Assembly: GCA_963978905.1 (NCBI GenBank)
Contig: OZ022259.1
Span: 24,526,068-24,590,067 of the forward strand
Reading direction: 5' to 3'
Length of the DNA stretch: 64,000 bases
Origin: Trichostrongylus colubriformis
Lineage: Eukaryota > Nematoda > Chromadorea > Rhabditida > Trichostrongylidae
Shown: in pieces, positions 55,101 through 64,000 of the stretch
Position numbering within the stretch: the stretch's first letter is position 1
How the letters are laid out: each line of letters starts with the position of its first letter
Notes under the pieces: model-generated
The model's input: the letters and a program-made list of their open reading frames with translations, nothing else
Databases searched by the model: none
What the model was told of the DNA's origin: nothing
Program-made: the position numbers and the translations under genes

Positions 55101-58100
55101 AGTATTACAATTTCTCGACAGCACTTCGACAGGCCGCTTTTCAAGACGCCGGTCTGGCTATCTACGATGTATTCCAGGTATGTTTACGTTCTACTCGTAC
55201 TATTTTTTTATTTATTTTTTATTTTGAAGTCTTGGTTATGGATAATTTCTCATTTAAATTTGCACAATATTCAATATACATGACACATAACGTTCAACCT
55301 AAATTTTAATTTAGAATAAGTATCACTTCAATTATTGAATGTTAATGAATAATAGAACATTGTTTTTTTTTTGCTGCCAATCAAGGCGCGTTTCATTTAA
55401 TTATTGCGTGGACAGACGAATTGATACTGATCCGTTTTGAAACTTCATGTGTGTTCAGTTGTGTATGGAACTCTATGGAATTCGAAAAATCCATCAATCA
55501 GTTTTCCAGAAGAAAATTGGAAGTTTTTGGAAACTCTTAAAATTATTTTTTGAAGTCCACACTGTTCAGTAAAGACTTACATAATGGGATCCATATATTC
55601 CTTCCAAGGTACACCCTGCACTCACAGTGAAGAGGGGTGAAGCTGTATCGTAGAAGGGCATCGGCAGGTGTTTCTGCCACGCCTCTCGACTGCAATATGG
55701 GAGGGGCAACACGTTCATACCAGTGTCATTCCGGCGCGACAAATTTTGCCGACTGACGCGTGGGTTCTTCTATGTAGTGCATTTGCTGTCTGTCAAGTAT
55801 TGAAGGATGGATTTCAGCCCTAACTGTTCCACAACGTGGACTGACTTGGGGAACGATATGCTTAACCAGAAGTATGAAGTCAATCTAAAAATTGGGAGGG
55901 CTGAAAATTACGACTACATCCCTGCAGTGTAGATGTATTATGCACCAGTGGAGTGTGTCAGACAAGGGCGTGGCCAAAAAACCATCCCTGGGTTTAGAGT
56001 TTTTGAGAAAGGTGGTCTTAAAATATTTTAGCTCCATTCTACGCATGAAATAGCCAGAGAAGTTGGACGCTTGCAATATTGCATGACTTTGTCCTCGACA
56101 AACCTGCGACAATATTTTCAAAAACAATTAGGACAGAAAATTTGATTGATCGGGTATGGCGCGCGACCCAGCATCACTATCGCTTTAGTACCCAACAGAT
56201 ACGGCGCCTCTAACTCGAACCACCGCGTCACCCGTGAACTCGTGAGTCGCCACGAATCAATTTTCCGTCCTAGTACGGCACACGCCCTACTCAAATTATT
56301 GAAACGGGTCAATGTTGCTCAAGGGGGGAGGAGGGGGGAGGGGGGGGGGGGAAACGCGGCTCGCTTTAATTGCTTTCATGCCTTGGAAGATTGCTGAAAA
56401 CGCTGTCAAGCTGCTTTCCTGAAAACTCTCAGGCAAATCTGAGAGAGCACAGACGGTTAGAGGACACGCCTCCAACTATAGGAACGATGGTGCCGGCACG
56501 GCAAAGCACGCCCCCCCCCCCCCCCCTTAATCACATTGACCAGAAGGAGCATCTTCTATATACGCTAACTGCATTGAAATCCTTTTTTTCAGGCATTTTT
56601 CATACCACCGCCAATATTTCTGGTACATCGTTATTTTAGTGAGATCCTTCAATTCGTCATGCATACCAGTGTAAGTTTTCTTGCCTTTCTGCTAAAATTA
56701 AATATCGGCCTAGGGCCTTATAAGGTCTGAGACTGCAATAGGAAACTTTCTGCTTTTGAGCCGCGAAAAAACGAATTTTCATGATCTGGTATTTTGACCG
56801 TATCAAGCTTTCGCACATCTTTCCATGTCTCCCTTACAGAACCGGTTTCTCCACATAACCCAGTGACCAATGATCTGGACTATCAATTGTGATACATCTG
56901 ATTTTCAGCTGTTCGGTGACCTTGGACCGTTGGGTATAGTCTTCAACACGCCATCACATCATCGAGTACATCATGGACGAAATCCGTACTGTATTGATAA
57001 GAACTACGGTGGAGTGTTCATCATATGGGATAAGGTCAGTTTCCCCAGCGCGATAAGGCCGCGTCCATACTTCGCGGCGGTAGGACGTAGCTGCCTTCAC
57101 AAGCAGCGAGGCAGAGTGGCACGCGAAGGTGTGGAAACGACGCAGACAACGAGACAGAGTGGCAAAGGCGCGGATGCAGAGACAAGCAGCCATGTCCTGC
57201 CTCCGGCACCGCAAAATATGTAGGCGGCCTAAAGAGGACAGGCCGTCTGCAGATGTTGTAAACTTTTATTGGGTCATTCCATAAGTAGTGTCGTTTTTTT
57301 TCAAGCGAAAATTTTTGCCATAAATCACAAATTTTTGCAGCATATTATTATCATTCGGAAGAGAATTCCCCGCTCTACAAAATGGCCTACTTAGTTTTCG
57401 AGTAGCGCCGACATGGCGCCGACATTTAGGCCGGCGAAGAGGTAGGTCCAGCAAACAAAAATTGGCCAAACCGGCAATGAATTGAAACACAATATTTTGC
57501 CTGAGGAAATCTAACCAATCATGTGTTCCGTACTTAGCCCCGACCTCTCCTGTAAGTTCCACCAGTCGGTTGCTTAAAAAGTCACGTCGCTCTTTTTCCA
57601 CATTTCGTTTTTCCGCCACAACTCGGTGATTTTAGACAATTTCTTCGAACGAAGGCAAGAAAATTTTCTCAACCACTCAGTTGAAAGAGTGGTGAAATGT
57701 TGAGAACAGGTGGTGCCTAGGAACTGGGGAATACCACTGACCGGATTCCTTAGTTTTCTCATGGAAAAAATAAATTGTGAAAAATGTTAACTGGACCCAT
57801 ATCACATGGTATTAAAACTCAATCTGAATCGCAGCCAAAACAAACTAGAAAGATGTTTTCGATAGAGCAGAAAAAGTCCTTCGAAGTGGTTCATAAAACA
57901 ACTCTAATCAAAAAGTTTGAAAGAAAAAATTTTATTTTGAATAAATGTGGGTGCTTTCGAAAAAAAGATTTTAGAAAATAACGACACGACTTCTTGATCA
58001 ATTAAATATTGGAAATTGTAGAAGAGGTCAGGGCTGAGTACGCGACACATGACTGGTTGATTTTCCTAAATTAAAATATAGTGTTTCAATTGATTGCCGG

Positions 58101-61100
58101 TTTGGCCAATTTTTATCTGCTGGACCTACCCCTTCCCCAGCCTAAATGTCGGCCTCATTCTAACATATTCATAACTAAACATGTCATTTTGTAGAGCAGG
58201 AAAACCTCTTTCGAATGATATATGACATGCTGCGAAAACTTGTAATTTTTTAGGAAAAATTTACGCTGAAAAAAAACGACATTACTTATGGAATGACCCA
58301 ATAGTTTATTGTTAATTTCTCCTTCACGTCGGTCTTTTCTCAAAACCGCACTGCTGCGAATGTACGTCGGCGCTTATGAGTCAGCTTGCTTCCAGCTTTT
58401 CTGAGAACATTGTACATCAGGACACTTGAACTGGGTCATTACGCACTGAGGGTACATTATCTTCTCCTCGTGTTACCTAACCCAGTTCGGTGACCCATGT
58501 GTCCCTTCTGGGGAAGTTCAAGAGAAAACGACGTTATGTGATCTTAAAATGTGATTTTGCCATGAAACGACTAATGGAACCAATTCATGTAGCGGGTTTT
58601 GGGTTTTCTGATGAGAAATACAAGAGTTCAACCCGAATCTGCTGATCGATGCTCTAGGAATGGAAAGGAATAGCTAGATAAGGCGATATGCAATGATGCA
58701 AGTGGCCTTGCAACGAGAAAGCTGTTTTTCCATCAAGAACTGAATTTTCTAGAAGGTTCTCGATGCGGACACGAGATTAATCGATTTTAGAGGATTTGAA
58801 AGCTTGCTCTTACTTAGTAATGTGCATACTGGTGGTGATGTCTAACTATTTGTTTCGTACATTCAGCACATCTACTACCAAACTAATTTAATGATTACTA
58901 TATTTACTTACTGATTCACCGATTTACTGATTACTTACTGAGTACTTCCTTTCACATCCTCTACGCAGTCTATTCAGATGTTTGGGACCTTTGAAGCTGA
59001 ACGAAAAGACGATCCCCCCATTTATGGTCTTGTACATAACGAAAACACTTTCGATCAAATCCATCTACAGGTAAGCACCTTATTAGGTTAGTTCATTAGT
59101 TCATCACCTCGCTATGAGCACTTTCAATTAGAAGATTACTCACTGTTATGAGCTATTTAAATGCAATGGTAGGCGTAGTCAGAGGCGAATATTAAAAGAT
59201 TATTGATTACGAATGTTAAATTGTTTACTGGTACGAAAATAAAGAAAAAACGAAATGGGAGAATCAAAACCCTGAGACATAAGTCCTCCGATGGGAGGCG
59301 GGCTCTGCTAACGAAATGGGCGGGTACTGTCAAAACGAGACAGGTGCTGTGAAAGAAGATCTTATAAAGTCTAGGGATACTCCTTTTTATCGGAGATTTC
59401 GCCATATATAGTCGTCCTAGTCACCCAGACCCACCCTCCGTCGTCCCCCTCTTTGCGGAGCTGTGATTTTCAGAGAGTGTGTACCCTTAGACAGAATTTC
59501 GCACCGCGGCATGTCGCAAGCGAAGCAATGCGGACGAGCTGAAGGCGCCACGTTGTTGGGTCCCGAAGCGATTACAAGTCGGCTGCGTATCGCGCCCCTA
59601 GCATTGACGTGTGTAATCGTTTTGAGACCGAACTACCGCGACGCGCATAACTCGCACACACTACGACGCACGTCGCTCCTGCGAAATCCTGACGTAAGGG
59701 TACACACCCGTTTTCTAATGGCTCATCCACCACGAAGTCCCTACTTTCCTTGATCTTGACCCAGCTTGAGCAGCGTTGTTCTTATCCGTCTGCGCTTACG
59801 CAAGCTGGATAGCGCAGCAAACCACAGAGTTGAAATGGCCCTCTAGCTATATCCGATGGGCTATTCTTTATTCTTGAGCTGTTTGGATATTTGTACCTTC
59901 CAGTGAAAAAAATACTGCGAAGTAGTAACTATGACTTATTCAGACACATGTTCTATGGGATATGTTGATTTTCAAGGGACGCATGAAAAATGTGAAAGGC
60001 GAGCCGTTGTTCCCAGGAATTGTCAACAAGGTAAAAGCTATTCTCTTTCACTTCATCAATCGATAAACTTAGAGAACAGTTCCTGAATATATTGCTCAGA
60101 TATTTGGGCCGTTGAAAAGCCACCCTTTCTCAGTTTGCCAATAGCAACTTGAATTTTAAAACGCAGTAGTTTGACCGAGTTTCAGAACTTCAAATAGTTC
60201 GCATCGCGGTATGCTGCGCGCGGTGCGATGCGTACGAGCAATGGGCGCCGTATTGAGTCCTGAAGCAATTATACCTAAAATGAGGCGTAGAGCACCGTTA
60301 TCGCTTCAGGACCCATCCAATATGGCGCACATAGCTCGCACCATCGCATCGTGCACCAAACGCCGCAAAGCGAATCTTCTGTCCTATCCTGTCCTAATGG
60401 CATACACCCAGGGTCACCGTATGCAGTTCGGTGTAAAGCGATTCCCGTGTCGGAAGAGTAAAATTGGGCGTGAGAAGTTGCCTCAAAACCCAGCTCTCCT
60501 GCTCGAAAAATGACGTCGCATGCCGCACGTCTTGTTGCGAATTTTCTATCCTAATAACGCCACCCTCACCCTATCTCGGATAGTGTTTCCTATATTTTAA
60601 AAGCATAGTTTTGAAGAATTATCCCACATTTATTCACTTATAGTACGGACCATTTTGGTTCTTTTTGCACAATAGACATGTGAACGTGACGCTCCAGATC
60701 CTGTCCTAGCCCTAATTCTATCTTGTTGCCAGATTAAAGCTGCACTTTATCCACCTGGATGGTTCCCAGGAGTTCCTGTGGAACCTTTTTTCCACTGGAT
60801 GAGTCTGGTCGACACAGCCTACGGAGTCCCAGAGGTATAACTATTCACTTGTGAGCTGTTGTCGATTACCTGAAATCAGTTATTCCAGCCTGAGAAACCC
60901 GTCGTTAAATACAACCCACCATTGGAAGCCTGGATAAAACTCTACATAGTCGGGCATTTCACATTGCTATTGGCGATATTTTTGCATTTCGAATATGATC
61001 GAGCATCTATGAACTATATCGATTTTTCGCTAAAAATCGCATTTTTCCTTGTCACAATGCAGACATTTGGAGCCTTCTTTGATAGAAAGTATGTTCCTTT

Positions 61101-61911
61101 TTTCAAATTTCTACTTTATCTTTATTTATGATGAATTCAGGCCGTATGCTTCGTCCCTGGAAATTTCTCGATGTGTAGGAGTACTGGCATTTTTTGGTTT
61201 TTTGATTCTGGATAAGATTGGTGCTGGACCTCACAGAGTGTTCCTAATGACGGTTTTCGGCACTTCCGCGCTACTTTGGATAGGATATTGCATTCAGGAG
61301 GTTCGTTTCACGACTTTTAAAAAATAAAACAAAAAAACAAAACTATGTTGACTGCTGATTGACCGGCCTTGCTGTTACTTGTAAACATGTTTCGTTCGAA
61401 TGCCCATTCTCACTACAAGACGGCGTTCATACTCGGCGAACGAGCGCTGTTCACAGAGAGGGCGCCATGACACTTTAATCGGGTCACCACGTCACACGAA
61501 CTGAGTCACTGCGCGCGACCCTTGACGGTCCCGTGGTGAATTGGACGTGCGCTAACCGGCACTATCTCCGCCTTCTCGGACGAGCTGAATAAATTTCGTG
61601 TCCTGATGCACACCCCTGTTTAAAGTACGCAGAGTATAAACGAGTAACTAAGCTCAGTGGGCTGACCACACTAGGTGAACTTCGGAAAAAACTGATTCTT
61701 CAGAAAATCATAACCAGGAGAAAAATCAACGTCGTTGATGACAACAAAAAAGTGGCTATATCGGTGAGCAATCATTTCTATTTATATTGTAAAGACGTCT
61801 GAAAGAAGTACGATGCTGGCACCATTATTTCAGGTCATTTCCAAGAGCGATTCTTTGACATCACCTCCAGTCATACCACCCTCTTCGGATGTTATTCACT
61901 CGGCATTATGA
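49143..61911 (+). CDS. agmo-1: Alkylglycerol monooxygenase (AGMO/TMEM195 family), about 546 aa
   Basis: AGMO is an ER-membrane, tetrahydrobiopterin-dependent di-iron enzyme that cleaves the ether bond of alkylglycerols. Fourteen exons: 49143-49249, 49459-49555, 52074-52219, 54405-54556, 55056-55177, 56593-56670, 56909-57034, 58978-59070, 59944-60030, 60733-60834, 60889-61088, 61141-61304, 61675-61763, 61834-61911. Phases agree at every junction. Exon 2 gives FYLISPYETAVETLEEVPNY, matching the family N terminus. The fatty-acid-hydroxylase histidine boxes are intact: HRAVH (residues 163-167), HNIHH (176-180) and HHRVHH (251-256), then GRNPYCIDKNYGGVFIIWDK and FGTFEAE. Hydrophobic segments lie in exons 3, 4, 6, 11 and 12. 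The protein is longer than the roughly 445-aa mammalian enzyme, mostly in a C-terminal tail. The exon 12 donor and exon 13 acceptor (61304/61675) are the least certain. A second in-frame acceptor 9 bases upstream of exon 8 (58968) could add three residues. Confidence 0.93.
50249..51617. mobile_element. Large foldback element in monooxygenase intron 2
   Basis: TATGAGCGCTTCTAACAAGG with GAGGTCTTTCAGGTCATGAC at the left pairs with GTCATGAGTTGGAAGACCTT then CCTCGTAAGCGCTC at the right. Inner arms also pair (GCTGAGCGACCCTACGAATG / CATTCGTAGGGCCGCTCAGC; GTGTTCAGGGGTCAAACTAC / GTAGTTCGACCTCCTGAACAC). The palindrome is nearly complete. The left arm includes GGTTCGGATCCCGGGC near 50666, a tRNA B-box look-alike. 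No transposase. Confidence 0.75.
51800..51965. repeat. MITE family A copy in intron 2
   Basis: Left AGGCCGCGTACATACATTGC, right GCAACGTATGATAGCGGCC. It contains CGCAGGCAACGAGACAGGGT and TTCACAGGCAGCAAGGCAGG. It sits about 110 bases before exon 3. Confidence 0.75.
52262..52900 (+). repeat. Dispersed repeat G, copy 3, in intron 3
   Basis: CAGTTGGGCTAGTGCACACT, CGCGTAACATCATGGGTGTC, CACCCATTACCACATCACG, later CGCCCACCGTGGGCAGGAC and CCTAATTTCGTGACAGACAG. It is the fullest copy, with the GACAGACGGACGG terminus. Confidence 0.75.
53962..54183 (-). other. Open frame on the opposite strand inside intron 3
   Basis: On the minus strand 54183-53962 encodes 73 aa (MAWLTRSLFENLVCDSLGLA, then TESEVADRVVNEKVINPS and VYDFARACEDVRREN). 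Composition and codon use look coding. It lacks a recognisable domain, splice partners or promoter, so it could be a nested gene fragment, a retroposed piece or chance. Confidence 0.25.
57055..57232. repeat. MITE family A copy in intron 7
   Basis: Left AGGCCGCGTCCATACTTCGC, right GCACCGCAAAATATGTAGGC then GGCCTAAA. It contains CACAAGCAGCGAGGCAGAGT and GACGCAGACAACGAGACAGA. It begins about 20 bases after exon 7. Confidence 0.75.
57268..58303. mobile_element. Palindromic element of about 1 kb in intron 7
   Basis: Left end ATTGGGTCATTCCATAAGTA then GTGTCGTTTTTTTTC; right end is the complement, ending TTATGGAATGACCCAAT. The arms remain complementary for several hundred bases (for example GGCCAAACCGGCAATGAATTG / CAATTGATTGCCGGTTTGGC and GGACCTACC / GGTAGGTCC). 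The T-rich TIR and TA-like flanks resemble mariner-derived foldbacks, but no transposase motif is present. Confidence 0.8.
59477..59710. mobile_element. Foldback MITE family C in intron 8
   Basis: GTGTGTACCCTTAGACAGAA, GTCGCAAGCGAAGCAATGCG and GGGTCCCGAAGCGATTACAA match 27503-27735 in reverse order. The right end is CCTGACGTAAGGGTACACAC. Confidence 0.75.
60198..60410. mobile_element. Foldback MITE family D in intron 9
   Basis: The right arm ATGGCGCACATAGCTCGCAC, then TCCTAATGGCATACACCCA matches 31331-31554. The left arm (GATGCGTACGAGCAATGGGC) is more eroded. Confidence 0.7.
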
Positions 61912-61980
61912 GGGGCTCGTTTTTTGACAGCCTCATTGTCTGTACAGTAGAGTATGTGTTTTCACAATAAGTAAAAACTA

Positions 61981-61986
61981 TTTATT
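61981..61986 (-). promoter_or_regulatory. Candidate polyadenylation signal for the RS-rich gene
   Basis: Plus-strand TTTATT gives AATAAA on the minus strand, about 610 bases beyond the last minus-strand exon. It is only 70 bases past the monooxygenase stop, so the two 3' ends converge. Confidence 0.35.
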
Positions 61987-62592
61987 ACATTAAAAAGTGA
62001 CTCTACTTCTGTGAACAAATGGGTAAGGACATCACAAACCCAGTAGAAGAGTGTAGTGAAAGGATATAGGTATACCTCTGAGTGTGGCATAAAAATGGAG
62101 CTATATACAATTAAAAATGCGCCGTTCCTCTGATGCTGTGAATGAGTTTCAAGGGTGGCTCATATTGAGCATACTTTTCATGCGAGAGACGATGTCATTC
62201 ACAATAGGCCTATGGAGAGCACGTAGGAACCTCCACCGCTGTCTACTTCATAGTAAAAGCCTTTTCAGCCGCAGACCTGTTGTAAGCGGGCGTGACGAAC
62301 TTCCGTAAAATTTGTCCGGACGAGTTCACATGTGCTTCTTCTAGCGACTCGTTCACAGCATTAGAAAAATGATAATGGGTATAGAAAAACTAACACAACA
62401 GGTTGGTGAAAAAATGCGAGCGAAAAGGCATATACATGAAATGTTTACAGATCAACTGCTACAGGCATCTCAAACGATGGAATAAAGAGAAAATGAACAG
62501 ACAAAGACAAGAAATTGAAAAATGCTTCGTGCAGTTTAAAACAAACTTTGTCAGGAGTTAGCAGAGTAATAATCAACAGCAGAAAATGTTAC

Positions 62593-64000
62593 TCAGCAGT
62601 CATAATTAACTGCAGAAAATTTTATATCTAGGGACGATGCCATTTCAAGGTGAGCACGACCTCGATTTTGAATAGGAACACTCACGTCGTGTTGACCTGA
62701 AAAAATCCGTTGTAAAGACATTATGGTTTTTCATCCCTCATAGATATAAGAAGGCATACGACACGCAAAAGAATACTTACTCTGCACTTCGTTTAACGCC
62801 TCTCGAAGTAGTTGGATGGTCTCGATCTTCCATATTGTCGTGCTTCTGTAAAGGAATATTCGCTTCTATCACTTCATGTTTGAAAGTTTAAATAACAGAA
62901 AAGACTAAAACAAAGACGTAGAAGTATTACTGACCCTTTTAGATGTTCCCCTGGCGTCATTTTGCACTCCTAAAAAACCACATTCTAGCCGTCAAAAACA
63001 TTTCAGCAGAGAAAAGACAAAAATAATTGAAGTAGAAACCGCGCAGTTTGGTTTTGAAAAGAAGCAATTTCATCACCAACCGCGTAGGCCGCGATTAGAC
63101 TGTTCCTTCAGATTGTTGAAACTGTTTTGATTACGGCCTGAAACTGAACGACATTTTCCAACTTTGAACATGTTCTGTAAAAACATCAATGGTTAACTTC
63201 AAAAACATTTTTTTCAAACGCCCTTCATGAAATACTGGACAAATGACTAACCTTTCATTGCTTGACGGCTCGAACCGTACCCGCTGCTCATGTAATTATC
63301 TGAAAATCATTTTTCTCGAGTCTTTTCAAGCTTTTTGTGATTGTCAATATAAAATATGCATCCACTCAATAGCAATTGAGAAGTAAAAAACTGATAATAT
63401 TGTTTCTCCGAAACAAAAAGCATTGATGGTGGGTATCTATTTTTGGAATATCTGTAGCGAGAACAGTATGAAATCAGTAGTCCCAGTCGCAAGAAGAGCA
63501 TTATCTTCAGGCCTTGCTTGACCTGAATGAGTTTTGGATAAACAATCAGCCCTTAATTCAACATTGTGATTTAACGATTAAATTGATGCACTCGCTGAAC
63601 AGGGGAATCTAACCAGCAAGCTGCTACATACTCGTCAGTGCGCTGCACCCAGTTACGCTCGAGCCAGCAGTATGAGTGCATTAACATTATCTACGATATC
63701 ATATGGGTCACCTGGCTCAACATTATAGGCGTTTAAAGGAGCATTAATTTCCTGTGGCATTGCTCGATCATTATTATTGACGTCGTTCCTTGGCGGACTA
63801 CGACTGCGACTTCCGCTACGAGAGTATGACCTCGCTCGATGATTCCCTAAATGAAACGAAATTCTCAACATATTGCTGAAGGAAAAAAACAGTGGTTGGC
63901 ACTTACTTGTGATGCTGTTCTTCGAAGTGGCAACTGGAGGAGGACTACTACTTCCCGAGCGAGAGTATGAACGATCTCTTCTCTTCTTTGTGGATTCATC
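62593..64000 (-). CDS. RS-rich protein, 3' end of a minus-strand gene (partial)
   Basis: The gene enters from the right edge. Secure exons: 64000-63907 (KKRRDRSYSRSGSSSPPP) and 63846 downward (NHRARSYSRSGSRSRSPPR, then INAPLNAYNVEP). RS dipeptides suggest a splicing-related nuclear protein. Downstream exons with good borders: 63299-63252, 63174 down, 62969-62935, 62845-62781, 62696 down. Two phase-consistent routes exist. Route 1 (63846-63712, 63299-63252, 63174-63163, then the rest, stop 62645-62647) gives about 146 aa from the edge and ends STRRECSYSKSRSCSP, echoing the earlier RS blocks. Route 2 (63846-63657, 63174-63135, then the rest, stop 62593-62595) skips 63299-63252 and gives WKIETIQLLREALNEVQ then a tail ending VNYDC. 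If unspliced, 63846 runs to a stop at 63653. I cannot decide which is used, or whether both are. Confidence 0.6.

Noticed and set aside
56146..56397. 83-codon plus-strand frame in monooxygenase intron 5
   Set aside because: It is GC-rich repeat sequence ending in a poly-G run, out of phase with flanking exons and absent from the family.

Overview
The window looks like a chromosome segment of a clade V parasitic nematode, most likely a strongylid or hookworm. Evidence: genes are split into many small exons with short TTTCAG-type acceptors, two genes carry a TTTCAG acceptor just upstream of the start codon (as expected for spliced-leader trans-splicing), an alkylglycerol monooxygenase homologue is recognisable exon by exon, and the spaces between and inside genes are filled with foldback elements and Tc1/mariner, CR1-like and Penelope-like debris. 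No prokaryotic or viral genes were seen.

Layout. 0-0.7 kb: first exon of a minus-strand gene running off the left edge. 0.8-11.6 kb: two diverged copies of a repeat unit of about 1.6 kb, each with a two-exon gene for a small single-pass membrane protein; a near-complete CR1-like LINE lies between them. 11.6-18.4 kb: repeats only, including a Penelope-like element with a 5' inversion. 18.6-19.2 kb: a two-exon minus-strand gene for a small secreted protein. 19.5-36.4 kb: repeats, a deleted Tc1-like and a deleted mariner element, and a few weak minus-strand exon candidates. 36.4-43.6 kb: a 17-exon plus-strand gene (about 940 aa) with two LOTUS-like N-terminal regions, a 37-residue repeat array and a C-terminal CaaX box. 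49.1-61.9 kb: a 14-exon alkylglycerol monooxygenase gene (about 546 aa) whose introns hold at least seven repeat insertions. 62.6-64 kb: the 3' end of a minus-strand gene for an RS-rich protein, convergent with the monooxygenase gene.

The genes do not form a pathway. The best leads are the LOTUS-like/CaaX gene, the paired small membrane-protein genes carried in the 1.6-kb repeat, the 97-aa secreted protein, and the RS-rich gene whose last exons are open in two frames. All exon models were assembled by eye from splice consensus, phase and reading-frame continuity. Repeat boundaries are approximate to a few bases unless stated.
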